Shown one piece after another: positions 43,720-52,984 of a DNA stretch of 52,984 nucleotides; within the stretch, counting starts at the first letter, position 1; each line of letters starts with the position of its first letter. The translations under genes were made by a program, and so were the position numbers. Under the pieces are notes generated by a model. That model worked only from the letters and a program-made list of their open reading frames with translations. It had not been told where the DNA came from and ran no database searches. Source of the DNA: Candidatus Loosdrechtia aerotolerans (GTDB lineage Bacteria > Planctomycetota > Brocadiia > Brocadiales > Brocadiaceae). The DNA lies in assembly GCA_021646405.1 (NCBI GenBank), contig SOER01000019.1:1-52984 (forward strand), read 5' to 3'.

Positions 43720-45570
43720 ATGGACAGAGATTTTGATGTAATCGTAGTAGGTGCCGGGCATGCAGGATGTGAAGCTGCTCTTGCATCTGCACGCATGGGA
43801 ATGAGAACTGCGCTGCTTACTATGAACCTGGATACGGTTGCACAGATGTCATGTAATCCTGCCATTGGCGGATTGGCGAAAGGTCAATTGGTCCGTGAGA
43901 TCGATGCCCTTGGTGGTGAGATGGCAAGGGTGATTGATGAAACAGGCATCCAGTTCCGAATGCTTAACACAAAGAAGGGTCCTGCCGTACACTCTCCGCG
44001 TGCTCAGGCCGATAAAAAAGCTTATCAATTTCTGATGAAAAAGAGATTAGAAGACCAAAGCAATCTCTCGCTCCGGCAGGAGATTACTGATGGTCTTATT
44101 ATTGAAGATAAAAAGGTAACGGGGCTCATCGGTCAGAGTGGTATACCATATAAGGCAAAAGCTGTTATCCTTACTACAGGTACATTTCTCAAAGGTCGTA
44201 TTCATATCGGTGGATTCAGTACCTCCGGCGGCCGGAATGGAGAACTTTCTTCTGAAAAGTTATCAGATTCTTTACGGGCAGCAGGCTTTGAAGTAGGACG
44301 TCTTAAAACAGGGACATCCCCGCGTCTGAATGGCCGCACTATTAATTATAAAATACTCACGCCACAGCATGGAGATGATGATCCGAGGCCTTTCTCGTAT
44401 TCTACCGGAAGGATCCTTCGTCCTCAAGTCCCCTGTTATATTACCTATACGAATTCCACTACCCGTAAAATTATTCTGTCCAATCTGAACCGCGCGCCGC
44501 TTTATACGGGACAAATTACGTCTGTCGGACCACGGTATTGTCCCTCATTAGAAGATAAGATTGTGCGCTTTTCAGAGAAGGATCAACATCAGATATTCCT
44601 TGAGCCAGAAGGTCTGAATACACACGAGGTTTATTGTAACGGAATTTCTACCAGTATGCCTCATGATGTTCAGGAAGCACTCGTTCATTCTATCGCCGGC
44701 CTGGAATCGACGGAGATTATTCGCTATGGATATGCTATTGAATATGATTTTATACCGCCTACACAACTCCTTCCATCTCTGGAAACGAAACGGATAAAAA
44801 ATCTTTTCCACGCAGGCCAGATTAATGGAACTTCTGGCTATGAAGAGGCTGCCGCCCAGGGAATTATAGCGGGTATCAATGCTGCGTTAACAGTACAGGG
44901 AAAAGAGCCCTTTGTCTTGAATCGTTCAGAAGCATACATCGGTGTCCTGATCGACGACCTTGTCACAAAGGGTACTCAAGAACCTTACCGGATGTTTACT
45001 TCCCGTGCTGAGTACCGGCTTCTTTTACGTCAGGATAACGCAGACAGAAGATTATCGAAATATGGATATCGGTACGGGCTTATTTCTGAACAGCAATGGA
45101 ACAAGCTGCGGGAAAAAGAACGTACAATAAGGGAGGTTCTTTCTTATATGGACAAAAAAATGATAGGTCCTGATACCTTAACAAAGGTCTTGAGCCGTCC
45201 GGATGTGACGTTCAGTCACCTCCTTGCCATCGACCCGGAAATCAATCGAAGGCAGATCATAAAGGAAACACAAGAGCAAATAGAAATTGAAGTAAAATAT
45301 AAAGGGTACATAGAACGCCAGGAAATTCAGATCGAGAAGTTTAAAAAGATGGAAGATTTTAAAATACCCTCTTGGCTTGATTACAATACTATTGCTGAGT
45401 TACGGAAGGAAGCACGCCAAAAACTATCCCATATTCGTCCCGTTTCTCTCGGGCAGGCCTTTCGTATTTCGGGGGTCTCACCTGCCGACATAACCATCCT
45501 TATGATCTACATTGAGGGAAAAAGATCAAAAGATAATCTGACCTCCTCGGGAAAAACACACACGAATTAG
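43720..45570 (+). CDS. mnmG: tRNA uridine-5-carboxymethylaminomethyl(34) synthesis enzyme MnmG
   Basis: This 616-residue FAD enzyme (GidA) modifies wobble U34 of several tRNAs together with MnmE. The FAD-binding N-terminus is VVGAGHAGCEAALASARMG. Family hallmarks follow: MSCNPAIGGLAKGQLVREIDALGGEM, FRMLNTKKGPAVHSPRAQADK, GRLKTGTSPRLNG, GQINGTSGYEEAAAQGIIAGINAAL and EPYRMFTSRAEYRLLLRQDNAD. The C-terminal helical domain for tRNA binding is complete. mnmE is not in this window. Second gene of the rny-mnmG operon. Confidence 0.97.
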   Translation: MDRDFDVIVVGAGHAGCEAALASARMGMRTALLTMNLDTVAQMSCNPAIGGLAKGQLVREIDALGGEMARVIDETGIQFRMLNTKKGPAVHSPRAQADKKAYQFLMKKRLEDQSNLSLRQEITDGLIIEDKKVTGLIGQSGIPYKAKAVILTTGTFLKGRIHIGGFSTSGGRNGELSSEKLSDSLRAAGFEVGRLKTGTSPRLNGRTINYKILTPQHGDDDPRPFSYSTGRILRPQVPCYITYTNSTTRKIILSNLNRAPLYTGQITSVGPRYCPSLEDKIVRFSEKDQHQIFLEPEGLNTHEVYCNGISTSMPHDVQEALVHSIAGLESTEIIRYGYAIEYDFIPPTQLLPSLETKRIKNLFHAGQINGTSGYEEAAAQGIIAGINAALTVQGKEPFVLNRSEAYIGVLIDDLVTKGTQEPYRMFTSRAEYRLLLRQDNADRRLSKYGYRYGLISEQQWNKLREKERTIREVLSYMDKKMIGPDTLTKVLSRPDVTFSHLLAIDPEINRRQIIKETQEQIEIEVKYKGYIERQEIQIEKFKKMEDFKIPSWLDYNTIAELRKEARQKLSHIRPVSLGQAFRISGVSPADITILMIYIEGKRSKDNLTSSGKTHTN

Positions 45571-45631
45571 ACCCGAATACCGCAAGACCTTTACCCTCTC
45601 CTTTTCATCATGAAGAAATAGCATACAATGA

Positions 45632-46972
45632 TTAGGTAATGTTCATTGTCATAAGAAACTCAGCATTGGTCTTTGATTTGGCCAACCTATTTTTCAGTAA
45701 TTCCATAGCCTCTATCGGATTCATTTCATTCAGTACCTTTCTCAGCACCCACATACGCTTAAGCTCTTCCGGGTTTACGATGAGTTCTTCCTTTCGGGTA
45801 CCGGAACGGGTAATATCAATGGCAGGAAATAACCTGCGGTCTGCTAATTTTCTGTCTAAATGTAATTCCATATTGCCAGTACCTTTAAATTCCTCAAAGA
45901 TCACCTCATCCATTCTGCTTCCCGTATCAATTAATGCTGTTGCAATAATGGTAAGACTACCGCCCTCCTCAATGTTTCTCGCTGCACCAAAAAATCTTTT
46001 CGGTTTTTGGAGTGCACTTGCGTCTACACCACCGGAAAGGATCTTCCCGCTGTGGGGAACTTCGGTATTGTATGCCCGCGCCAATCGTGTGATAGAGTCA
46101 AGTAAAACAACAACATCCCTGTCATATTCTACCATCCTCTTCGCCTTCTCAATCACCATCTCGGCTACCTGTATGTGCCGGCTTGCAGGTTCATCAAAGG
46201 TAGAGCCAATAACTTCAGCATCAACGGACCGATCCATATCGGTTACCTCTTCCGGCCTCTCATCAATCAGGAGGATGATAAGGTAAACTTCAGGATGGTT
46301 TTTTCGAATGCTATTGGCGATCTTTTGCAGCAGCACCGTCTTACCGGTACGCGGGGGCGCCACAATAAGTCCTCTCTGACCCTTTCCGATCGGGGTAACC
46401 AAATCCATGATTCTCGTCTCTAATTCTATAGCATCTTTTTCCAGAAAGAGCCTCTCTGTAGGATGTAGAGGGGTCAGATCATCAAAAACGACCTTATCTC
46501 CCATAATTTCCGGATTTTCAAAATTAATAGCCTCTACCCGTAACAGGGCAAAGTATCTCTCATTATCCTTTGGCGGCCTGATTTGACCCGATACGATAGC
46601 GCCTGTTCTTATACCAAACCGGCGGATTTGTGATGGAGAAATATAGATATCATCCGGGCAGGGAAGATAATTATAATCCGGCGACCGTAAAAACCCAAAA
46701 CCTTCCGGAAGTACTTCTACTACCCCCTCTCCGTACATAAGACCATTTTGGTTCACCCTTTCTTTAAGGATCTTAAAGATCAGGTCTTGTTTTTTCAATC
46801 CCGTGTAGTCCCTGATACCCTCTTTTTTAGCTGCATCTTGTAATTCCTTAATCGTCATCTTCTGCAGTTCAGTAATATGCATTTCTCCCCGTTTGATTTC
46901 TTCATATTTCTCATTTGTTTCTTTTTCTTGATCTATGACAGTAGATCCTCTTTTACCATTTATTGGTGCCAT
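45632..46972 (-). CDS. rho: Transcription termination factor Rho
   Basis: This 446-residue hexameric RNA helicase ends untranslated transcripts. It has an N-terminal Rho-N helical region ([32 protein letters not shown]), the primary RNA-binding cold-shock fold ([30 protein letters not shown]-type region), Walker [11 protein letters not shown], the segment [10 protein letters not shown], Walker [16 protein letters not shown] and the Q/R-loop parts. AAGGAGG lies eight bases before the ATG, a strong ribosome binding site. It lies 24 bases downstream of coaE and completes a polA-coaE-rho operon. The window's scarcity of hairpin-plus-T terminators agrees with a Rho-based style. Confidence 0.97.
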   Translation of the reverse strand: MAPINGKRGSTVIDQEKETNEKYEEIKRGEMHITELQKMTIKELQDAAKKEGIRDYTGLKKQDLIFKILKERVNQNGLMYGEGVVEVLPEGFGFLRSPDYNYLPCPDDIYISPSQIRRFGIRTGAIVSGQIRPPKDNERYFALLRVEAINFENPEIMGDKVVFDDLTPLHPTERLFLEKDAIELETRIMDLVTPIGKGQRGLIVAPPRTGKTVLLQKIANSIRKNHPEVYLIILLIDERPEEVTDMDRSVDAEVIGSTFDEPASRHIQVAEMVIEKAKRMVEYDRDVVVLLDSITRLARAYNTEVPHSGKILSGGVDASALQKPKRFFGAARNIEEGGSLTIIATALIDTGSRMDEVIFEEFKGTGNMELHLDRKLADRRLFPAIDITRSGTRKEELIVNPEELKRMWVLRKVLNEMNPIEAMELLKNRLAKSKTNAEFLMTMNIT

Positions 46973-46996
46973 GTAATTTCCCTCCTTAAGGTAAAA

Positions 46997-47608
46997 CTAA
47001 TTTTCTTCTATATAATGTTTCCAAAATTCTCTCACTTGCCGAGATGTGTTCTCTATGGTAAAGTTGTTATCAATAATATAATCAGCCCTTTTTTTCTTCT
47101 CCTCGATGGACATTTGAAAATGTTCTCTCTTTTCTAATTCCCCCTTCTCCCATCGCCGCCCGACCTGACTCCTCGCTGTTCGCTGGTCTTTCCCTGTATT
47201 TACAAAAACAATAAAATCACATAAGAGGGAGAGATCAGATTCCTCTAACAATGCAGCATCAATAACAACAGCTCTTCGCCTTCCTTGCTTTTCTATGGTA
47301 TCAATTTTTGATTTTATCTGTTCAATAACAGGAGGATGTAAGATATTACAGAGTTCATCCAGGCGAGTTTTGTCCCGGAAGACGACTTCAGCAAGCCTGG
47401 AGCGATCGATCCTATTACGGATATCCTGGACAGTAGTTCCAAACTTTTCTATAATTTTATCTCTATATTCCTTACGGAGGATAAGCTTGTGACACATCTC
47501 ATCGGCATCGATATATTCTGCACCCAACGATGCAAACAGGCGTCCTACGGTACTTTTTCCGCTCGATATACCACCCGTTATACCGATAATTTTCAGTTGA
47601 AAGCTCAT
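46997..47608 (-). CDS. coaE: Dephospho-CoA kinase
   Basis: This 203-residue P-loop kinase catalyses the last step of coenzyme A synthesis, the ATP-dependent phosphorylation of dephospho-CoA. The P-loop is GITGGISSGKSTVGRLFASLGA, followed by YIDADEMCH (substrate-binding Asp) and VVIDAALLEESDL, with the lid region RTARSQVGRRW. Its ATG overlaps the polA stop by four bases (ATGA), which implies translational coupling. This enzyme is typically about 200 residues. Confidence 0.95.
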   Translation of the reverse strand: MSFQLKIIGITGGISSGKSTVGRLFASLGAEYIDADEMCHKLILRKEYRDKIIEKFGTTVQDIRNRIDRSRLAEVVFRDKTRLDELCNILHPPVIEQIKSKIDTIEKQGRRRAVVIDAALLEESDLSLLCDFIVFVNTGKDQRTARSQVGRRWEKGELEKREHFQMSIEEKKKRADYIIDNNFTIENTSRQVREFWKHYIEEN

Positions 47609-50271
47609 TCCGTTTCCATCCAGTTTTTTCCTGTTTTCATGTTTACTTTAATCGGAACATTTAGTATAACTGCACTGCTCATTTTTTCCTGAACCATAGA
47701 TTTTGTACGTGCTAATGTATGCTTGTTAACTTCGAAGAGGAGCTCGTCGTGTATCTGGAGCAGCATCTTCGCCTCATATGCCCCTGTCTTCAACTCCGCA
47801 TGTATTCTATTCATCGCAACTTTTATTAAATCAGCCGCAGAACCCTGAATAATGGTATTTACGGCAATGCGTTCTGCGAGGTTTCTCCGTTTTGCGTTTT
47901 TTGAATTAATATCAGGTATAAATCGTTTTCTACGAAAGAGTGTTTTTACATATCCGCAGGCCTTTGCCTCCTCTACAGCCCTGTCCTTAAACCTCCTGAC
48001 ACCATGATACAAATGAAAATAGGCATGAATAAACTCCTGGGCCTCTTTTATTGATAACCCTGTATCTCTCGACAATCCGTATTCATTCAGCCCATAAACA
48101 ATACCAAAATTCACCACCTTTGCATTTCTCCTCATTTCCGGAGTTACCTGTTCTATCGGAACATTGTAAATGGTAGAAGCAACAGAAGCATGGATATCCT
48201 TATCCTGTTGAAATGCCGTTATTAAAGCCGCATCTTCCGAAAAATGAGCAAGAACACGCAATTCAATTTGAGAATAATCAGCAGACAGGAACACGGCGTC
48301 CTTATCACAGGGAACAAACGCACTCCGGATTTGTCGTCCGATATCTGTCCGGATAGGAATATTCTGAAGGTTCGGCTCGCTGCTGCTGAGTCGCCCTGTT
48401 GCAGTTACCGTTTGATTAAACGTTGTATGTACCTGGCCGGTAGCAGGATTTATCATATCCGGCAAGGCATCAACATACGTATTTTTTAATTTAGTAAGCT
48501 GCCGGTACTCCAATACCAGTTTTGGTAACGGATGATGCCATGCAAGGGCAGCAAGGACATTTGCATCGGTCGATAAGCCAGTCTTTGTACGCCTCATCTG
48601 CGGTAACTCAAGCTTTTCAAAAAGAACCTCTCTCAGTTGCTTGGGTGAATCAATATTAAATTCATAATCTGCTGCAGCATAGATCTCTTTTTCAAATTGC
48701 TGCAGTTTTGCCGTTAACTCATGAAACATATCTTTCAGAACACACGTATTTATACATATTCCATTCCATTCCATCTCAGCCAAAACATAGATTAAAGGAA
48801 TCTCTACCGTCTGGAATAAGTGCCATAATCCTTCTTTTTTCAGGAGAGGTTCCATGAGTCCGGCAAGCCGGAAGGTAATGTCGGCATCCTGACAGGCATA
48901 CTGACAAACCTTATGAACCTCTACCTGGTCCATAGTGATTTGCTCTTTACCGGAACCAATGAGTTCTGAAATGGGTATTGCTTTGTACGAAAGATATTCA
49001 AAGGCTATATCATCCAGGTTATGATTTCTCTTAACCGAGTTAAGAAGGTATGAGGCTATCATAGAATCAAATACAATTCCCTGTAATTGAATAGCGTTCG
49101 CTTTCAGTACAAGCAGATCATATTTGATATTCTGTCCGACTTTCTTAACATTCTTATCTTCCAAAACTGTTCGAATTTCTGGCAGTACTGCATGCGCATC
49201 CAAATGCTCAGTACCCTCAGGTGCCAGCAGGGGTATGTAATAGGCCTCCTTTGCCTGCCAGGAAAAAGAAATACCAACAATCCGGGCTTTGAGAGGATGA
49301 ACGCTTGTTGTTTCCAAATCTATAGCAAACACCTTCTGTTTTTTCAATTGTTCAAGGAATTTGCCAAACTCTTCATCGGTACGTATAAGGTAATACTGTG
49401 TCTCCTCTGTCTTTGCAGTTGCAACCATGTCTGTCAGGAGCGAGGTAAAACCAAATTCCCGAAATAAGTTTTTTAATTTTACACTTTCATTCATATGAAA
49501 CCTGCAGGCGTCCATATCTATCTGGATAGGAACATCGGGGTGCAGCCTCAACAATTCCCGGGAGAATTTGGCCTGGTCTGCAAATAGCCCCAGGTTTTCC
49601 TGCCTCTTTTTTCCGGAAATATGATCAATATTATTCAAAACAGATTCCAGCGATCCCCATTTTCGGATAAGCTCTTGTGCTGTCTTATTCCCAATTCCCG
49701 GGACTCCGGGTACGTTATCTGCATGGTCCCCTGAAAGCGCCAGGACATCTATTACCTGGTCAGGACGTATGCCCTTTTCTTTGAAAAGGATTTCCTGATC
49801 AATTACCATGTTTTTCTTTATGTTAAGTATCTTTACGTGCGGACTTAATAATTGTTCCATATCTTTATCCAAAGATATAATAACAGTCTCAACACCTTTA
49901 CCCGATAATATTTTTACCATTGAACAAATTACATCATCTGCTTCATATCCTTTGGCAGCATAAATAGGAATATGATACGCCCTTGTTATTCTGTAAATGA
50001 GCGGAATTTGTATCTGTAATTCATCAGGTGTCGACTTACGGTTTGCCTTGTATTCTTGATAACTTTTATGTCTGTGAGTGGCACATTTTGTATCAAATAC
50101 CATCGCGATATACTCAGGACGGTACTCCCTGAGCAGCCTTTGTAACATCCTTGTAAATCCGTATACCGCATTTACGGGTTTCCCATCGGGTGTCGTAAGC
50201 TTTGCTGTGATAGCATAATATGCTTGATAGCAATGCGAATGTCCATCTATAATAAAGAATCGTTCTGGCAT
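47605..50271 (-). CDS. polA: DNA polymerase I
   Basis: This 888-residue polymerase has all three domains. The 5' nuclease (1-~290) starts FFIIDGHSHCYQAYYA and contains AKGYEADDVI and SGDHADNVPGVPGIG. The 3'-5' exonuclease (~310-480) keeps the metal-binding pair in FAIDLETTS, so proofreading is probably active, unlike Taq. The polymerase domain has TGRLSSSEPNLQNIP, motif A SADYSQIELRVLAH, motif B RRNAKVVNFGIVYG and motif C LLQIHDELLFEV. It fills gaps in repair and removes Okazaki primers. First gene of the polA-coaE-rho operon. An upstream leftward TTGACA with TACCAT 17 bases on (50647-50619) is a weak promoter candidate. Confidence 0.97.
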   Translation of the reverse strand: MPERFFIIDGHSHCYQAYYAITAKLTTPDGKPVNAVYGFTRMLQRLLREYRPEYIAMVFDTKCATHRHKSYQEYKANRKSTPDELQIQIPLIYRITRAYHIPIYAAKGYEADDVICSMVKILSGKGVETVIISLDKDMEQLLSPHVKILNIKKNMVIDQEILFKEKGIRPDQVIDVLALSGDHADNVPGVPGIGNKTAQELIRKWGSLESVLNNIDHISGKKRQENLGLFADQAKFSRELLRLHPDVPIQIDMDACRFHMNESVKLKNLFREFGFTSLLTDMVATAKTEETQYYLIRTDEEFGKFLEQLKKQKVFAIDLETTSVHPLKARIVGISFSWQAKEAYYIPLLAPEGTEHLDAHAVLPEIRTVLEDKNVKKVGQNIKYDLLVLKANAIQLQGIVFDSMIASYLLNSVKRNHNLDDIAFEYLSYKAIPISELIGSGKEQITMDQVEVHKVCQYACQDADITFRLAGLMEPLLKKEGLWHLFQTVEIPLIYVLAEMEWNGICINTCVLKDMFHELTAKLQQFEKEIYAAADYEFNIDSPKQLREVLFEKLELPQMRRTKTGLSTDANVLAALAWHHPLPKLVLEYRQLTKLKNTYVDALPDMINPATGQVHTTFNQTVTATGRLSSSEPNLQNIPIRTDIGRQIRSAFVPCDKDAVFLSADYSQIELRVLAHFSEDAALITAFQQDKDIHASVASTIYNVPIEQVTPEMRRNAKVVNFGIVYGLNEYGLSRDTGLSIKEAQEFIHAYFHLYHGVRRFKDRAVEEAKACGYVKTLFRRKRFIPDINSKNAKRRNLAERIAVNTIIQGSAADLIKVAMNRIHAELKTGAYEAKMLLQIHDELLFEVNKHTLARTKSMVQEKMSSAVILNVPIKVNMKTGKNWMETE

Positions 50272-50842
50272 TCCAGGATGGTGATATACACTATAAGGTT
50301 ATGTCAAAAACCTTTCGCACAATAAGATTTATTTAGAAACATTTTTTAGATAAGACATGTGATTGCCAGGCAAGAACTAATTAAAGAGGTGATATACCCT
50401 ACAATTTATTATTTATACTCTATTTCTTTACTGTGGAAAATGCAGTACCGAAAAAAATGCTAACGAGGTTCTGTAATGTTACATTTCAAATTTAGACATA
50501 CTAGAATAATACGCACAGGGGAAGGTTAGCTTAGTTCTTTGCTAACTTTAGGCTGGACAATTTCGTCATCAACCACTATAAAATGTTACTATGTTATGAT
50601 TTTTATTTACTAAGCCAAATGGTAGCATTTTACAAAATATTTGTCAAGCCTAAATTCATTGAATTTTAGCAAAATAACCTTTTATTTTTCTGTACTATAT
50701 TATGATCTATTCACCTGTTACAATACTTGTGAAAAGTGCGGGAATATCCTTGAAAATATTTATCAGAATTGTTATCCTTTTGATGTAATTATTATAAATA
50801 TCTGGTATATCGTTTTAAAAGTGCCACATTTCGAAGATTTAT
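50272..50842. other. Divergent AT-rich spacer between polA and tRNA-Met
   Basis: No gene seen. It contains a hairpin (50523-50548: stem of about eight pairs built on GTTAGC/GCTAAC with a ten-base loop) and a leftward TTGACA/TACCAT pair at 50647-50619, a weak candidate for the polA promoter. The tRNA promoter is not clear; TTGATG with TGGTAT 17 bases on lies about 60 bases upstream of the tRNA. Confidence 0.4.
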
Positions 50843-50918
50843 GGCGGTGTAGCTCAGTCGGCAGAGCAGCGGACTCATAAGCCGCGTGTCGGGGGTTCGA
50901 TTCCCTCCACCGCTACCA
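50843..50918 (+). tRNA. tRNA-Met (anticodon CAT, elongator type)
   Basis: Complete cloverleaf with acceptor GGCGGTG/CACCGCT (the G1-U72 end pair is G-U), D arm GCTC/GAGC, the anticodon loop CTCATAA with anticodon CAT, T arm GGGGG-TTCGATT-CCCTC, A discriminator and encoded CCA. The loop CTCATAA and the form of the stem fit elongator Met better than the initiator. Ile2 (lysidine) tRNAs also carry CAT but differ in the stem. The anticodon stem GCGGA/GCCGC leaves position 31 A opposite 39 G, an A-G mismatch. Confidence 0.92.
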
Positions 50919-51080
50919 AATCTAAAGGACACACCCCCAGACAAAAAACAGATCATGTAACTTATCTTCCAGGAAGAACTTTTTGTTGTATGGTATAACA
51001 GATTACCAGATAAGCGTATTCCTGAACGTACATAATAAAAAATACGTATAATTTTTTGAAAAAGGGAGAAGTTTTCCACT

Positions 51081-52169
51081 ATGAGTTTAAACTGCGGTAT
51101 TGTTGGATTGCCAAACGTAGGAAAATCCACAATCTTTAATGCATTAACGTCAGCGAAAGCTGCCTCAGCAAATTATCCTTTTTGTACCATTGATCCCAAT
51201 GTAGGCATTGTCACCGTACCAGACGAACGCCTCTATACAATAGCCGGAATTATTCCTACAAAAAAAATTATTCCAACAACCGTTGAATTTGTCGATATTG
51301 CCGGCCTGGTGAAAGGTGCCAGCAAAGGTGAAGGGTTAGGAAATCAATTCCTGGGTCATATTAAAAACGTTAATGCTATTTTACATGTGGTGCGTTGCTT
51401 TGAAAAAAGCGATGTTACGCATGTTGAGGGAGAAATACATCCGGTACGGGATATTGAAATCATTAATACGGAATTGATCCTTGCCGACATAGAGACAATT
51501 GAGAAACGGCTGATAAAGAATGAAAAACTGGTAAAGACAGGCGATAAAAATGCCATCGCTTCAGTTGCTACGCTAAAAAAGGTTCAGGGTGATTTGAATA
51601 ATAATACACCGGTAAGGTTACAGGAACTGACTGATGAAGAGAAAAGACACATCGATGATTTACATTTAATGACGGTAAAGCCTGTGCTCTATGTTATTAA
51701 CGCTTATGATTTTGAAAAAGATAAGCAGTACATAAACAGCGTAATAGAATACTCAGCGAAAGAGAATTCAAAGTACGTAATCATTTCAGGAGATATCGAG
51801 TCTGAGATCGCCCAAATGGAGCCCTCCGAAAGGAAAGCATATTATGAAGAAATGGGCATGGAAGAGTCCGGATTGGAAAAATTAATACGGGAGACGTACA
51901 ATTTGTTAGGTTTGATTACGTATTTTACTGCGGGTCCAAAGGAGGTGAAGGCATGGACGATTAAACAAGGGACAAAAGCACCTCAGGCTGCCGGTGTCAT
52001 TCACTCCGATTTTGAACGTGGTTTTATCTGTGCAGAAACCTACAATTATCATGACCTTATTACCCTTGGTTCTGAACAGAAGATCAAAGAACGAGGGCTC
52101 TTGAGACTGGAAGGAAAGGAATACGTTGTAAAAGACGGGGATATTGTGCATTTTAGATTTAATGTATAA
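51081..52169 (+). CDS. ychF: Ribosome-associated GTPase YchF (OLA1 family)
   Basis: This 362-residue protein is of the Obg-like YchF type. G1 is GLPNVGKSTIFNALT (residues 8-22), G3 is DIAGLVKGASKGEGLGNQFLGHI, and the C-terminus is a TGS domain (GPKEVKAWTIKQGTKAPQAAGVIHSDFERGFICAE). FxxxxxNPxxGxxxxPD-like CTIDPNVGIVTVPDERL is present. YchF prefers ATP over GTP, binds ribosomes and has been tied to oxidative stress responses. Length equals the family norm (363 in E. coli). It lies 160 bases downstream of tRNA-Met. GGGAG is 12 bases before the ATG. Confidence 0.96.
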   Translation: MSLNCGIVGLPNVGKSTIFNALTSAKAASANYPFCTIDPNVGIVTVPDERLYTIAGIIPTKKIIPTTVEFVDIAGLVKGASKGEGLGNQFLGHIKNVNAILHVVRCFEKSDVTHVEGEIHPVRDIEIINTELILADIETIEKRLIKNEKLVKTGDKNAIASVATLKKVQGDLNNNTPVRLQELTDEEKRHIDDLHLMTVKPVLYVINAYDFEKDKQYINSVIEYSAKENSKYVIISGDIESEIAQMEPSERKAYYEEMGMEESGLEKLIRETYNLLGLITYFTAGPKEVKAWTIKQGTKAPQAAGVIHSDFERGFICAETYNYHDLITLGSEQKIKERGLLRLEGKEYVVKDGDIVHFRFNV

Positions 52170-52200
52170 GGTATTTCAAGAATATTTTCATTTCTTTTGT

Positions 52201-52359
52201 AACTATTCAGGTTCAAGGTTCAGAGTTAAAAGCCAAGTAGGGTAGAGCATTACCTGTCAAAAATATCTGTTTGGAGGTTTATGGAGAGCACAGAGCGGTC
52301 AATCTTGCTCCTTACCTGATCCTTAAACCGTTAACCTTGAACCCTGAACCTGAGCAGTT
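52201..52359. repeat. Inverted-repeat element (MITE-like), about 159 bp
   Basis: The left arm 52201-52230 (AACTATTCAGGTTCAAGGTT...) and the right arm 52330-52359 (reading inward on the other strand AACTGCTCAGGTTCAGGGTT...) are near-perfect inverted repeats of about 30 bases, separated by ~100 bases with no gene. It lies between ychF and a convergent gene. The arms contain internal GGTTCA reiterations. No transposase, so a non-autonomous element or long Rho-independent structure is the likely reading. Confidence 0.6.
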
Positions 52360-52370
52360 GCGGAGAATTT

Positions 52371-52856
52371 CTAAAATAATTCAAAAAGTTTAAGACGTTT
52401 AAAAAACCATGGAACGGTCATCAAAAATATCCCCACAATGAGATTAACCCTATATTCAGGTACTATAAGGAACAGCACAATAAATCCGATCCCCAAAATA
52501 GTTACAATTAATTTAAAAAGAGAAAAGGGAATTTTTCTAAGTAGTGCTGAAAGGTATTGAAAATTGGTTATATCAGGAAGAATATCTATCCTTACATTTT
52601 CTATGAATTCAAGGGCTTGCTGAGTAGCCCACATAGTAAGCTCATTTTTAGATGGTCCCCAACCTCCTGAAAATTGTTGATTTAATACGTTTTTAGAAAC
52701 AATTAAAGCGTCTTGAATGTTGCCAATTTGAATAAAGAAATTTCCTACGGCTGGTAATGTAAAATGCCTTAAACGGAGTCTTCTATATTGTTTTCCATAT
52801 TCATCTAAGGTATCGTATTCGAACTGCATTTCTTCATAAACATATTCCTGCTTCAT
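52371..52856 (-). CDS. Membrane protein of unknown function
   Basis: From the ATG at 52856 the protein is 161 residues (a TTG at 52883 adds nine). The N-terminal ~110 residues are soluble and mixed; the C-terminal ~50 residues contain two hydrophobic segments, a ILGIGFIVLFLIVPEY-type helix and VNLIVGIFLMTVPWFF, so a C-terminal membrane anchor is likely. I do not recognise the family. A Trp/Phe-rich loop (GGWGPSKNELTMWATQQALEF) is the most distinctive feature. The gene converges on ychF with the inverted-repeat element between. Its upstream part is at the window edge but appears complete. Confidence 0.5.
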   Translation of the reverse strand: MKQEYVYEEMQFEYDTLDEYGKQYRRLRLRHFTLPAVGNFFIQIGNIQDALIVSKNVLNQQFSGGWGPSKNELTMWATQQALEFIENVRIDILPDITNFQYLSALLRKIPFSLFKLIVTILGIGFIVLFLIVPEYRVNLIVGIFLMTVPWFFKRLKLFELF

Positions 52857-52984
52857 ATATCTGACATTCAAGAGGTTTTTCAAAGAGGAGATAAAATTTA
52901 ATTGATTTTTTAGAAGGATAGATTAATCTACCCGGTAAAAACCTTCAGAAAAGAAAGGAAAAGGTATGCCGGGGAGTGATTCTT

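Noticed and set aside
50272-50310. TTGACA close to the polA start as promoter
   Set aside because: The leftward TTGACA at 50307-50302 has no acceptable -10 at 16-18 bases; the box would overlap the start codon region.
1-52984. CRISPR array, prophage, insertion sequence with transposase, toxin-antitoxin pair
   Set aside because: Reading both strands I saw no regularly spaced repeats, no phage structural genes, no transposase and no convincing toxin-antitoxin pair.

Overview
This window is a chromosomal stretch of a bacterium with moderate to low GC. It is mostly housekeeping genes with a few accessory inserts. No rRNA or lineage-defining gene is present. The overall look (GlpX-like/TPR fusion, several orphan regulators, RCC1-repeat protein, split glyS, few intrinsic terminators together with rho, long AT-rich spacers) resembles the anammox Planctomycetota (Brocadiales, e.g. 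Candidatus Brocadia). That placement is an impression from protein character, not a proven assignment.

Layout. 1-6.3 kb: a secreted small protein, a GT1 glycosyltransferase coupled to a truncated flavodoxin-like fragment, a coiled-coil lipoprotein, an 878-residue fusion of a degenerate GlpX-type fructose-bisphosphatase fold with TPRs, and another lipoprotein. 6.7-13.8 kb: a seven-blade RCC1 propeller protein, EttA, a REC-GGDDF-methyltransferase fusion followed by a nucleoside-phosphorylase-like protein, and a CDF metal exporter. 14.4-16.0 kb: a GC-rich accessory block (DnaQ-like exonuclease with BRCT, a DUF6717-like protein, a SugE/Gdx exporter). 16.0-20.3 kb: a PfkB kinase, FtsH, an unannotated-size 58-residue protein, and a spacer with several REP-like hairpins. 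20.3-34.9 kb: an orphan PAS histidine kinase, glyS, YhaM and RNase R, lysS, a deacetylase-bioF-alr run, and an orphan sigma54 response regulator. 34.9-40.9 kb: pabC and pabB (folate), a Xer recombinase, a TIGR01212 radical SAM protein, tRNA-Gly(CCC) and holB. 40.9-50.3 kb: a very acidic stand-alone lipoyl-domain protein behind a perfect consensus promoter, the rny-mnmG pair, and the polA-coaE-rho operon. 50.8-52.9 kb: tRNA-Met(CAU), ychF, an inverted-repeat element and an unknown membrane protein.

How it fits together. Most genes serve information processing: translation (ettA, glyS, lysS, mnmG, ychF, tRNAs), RNA decay and termination (yhaM, rnr, rny, rho) and DNA replication and repair (polA, holB, xer). 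Sigma70-type promoters can be read directly at several places (TTGACA/TATAAT-like with 16-17 bp spacers), so expression signals are conventional. The most unusual items are the REC-GGDDF-methyltransferase fusion with a nearby phased TGTACA dyad and a nucleosidase-like neighbour, the pseudo-FBPase-TPR fusion, the poly-glutamate lipoyl protein, and the compositionally foreign exonuclease-BRCT block. I did not find a CRISPR array, prophage, transposase or defence island.
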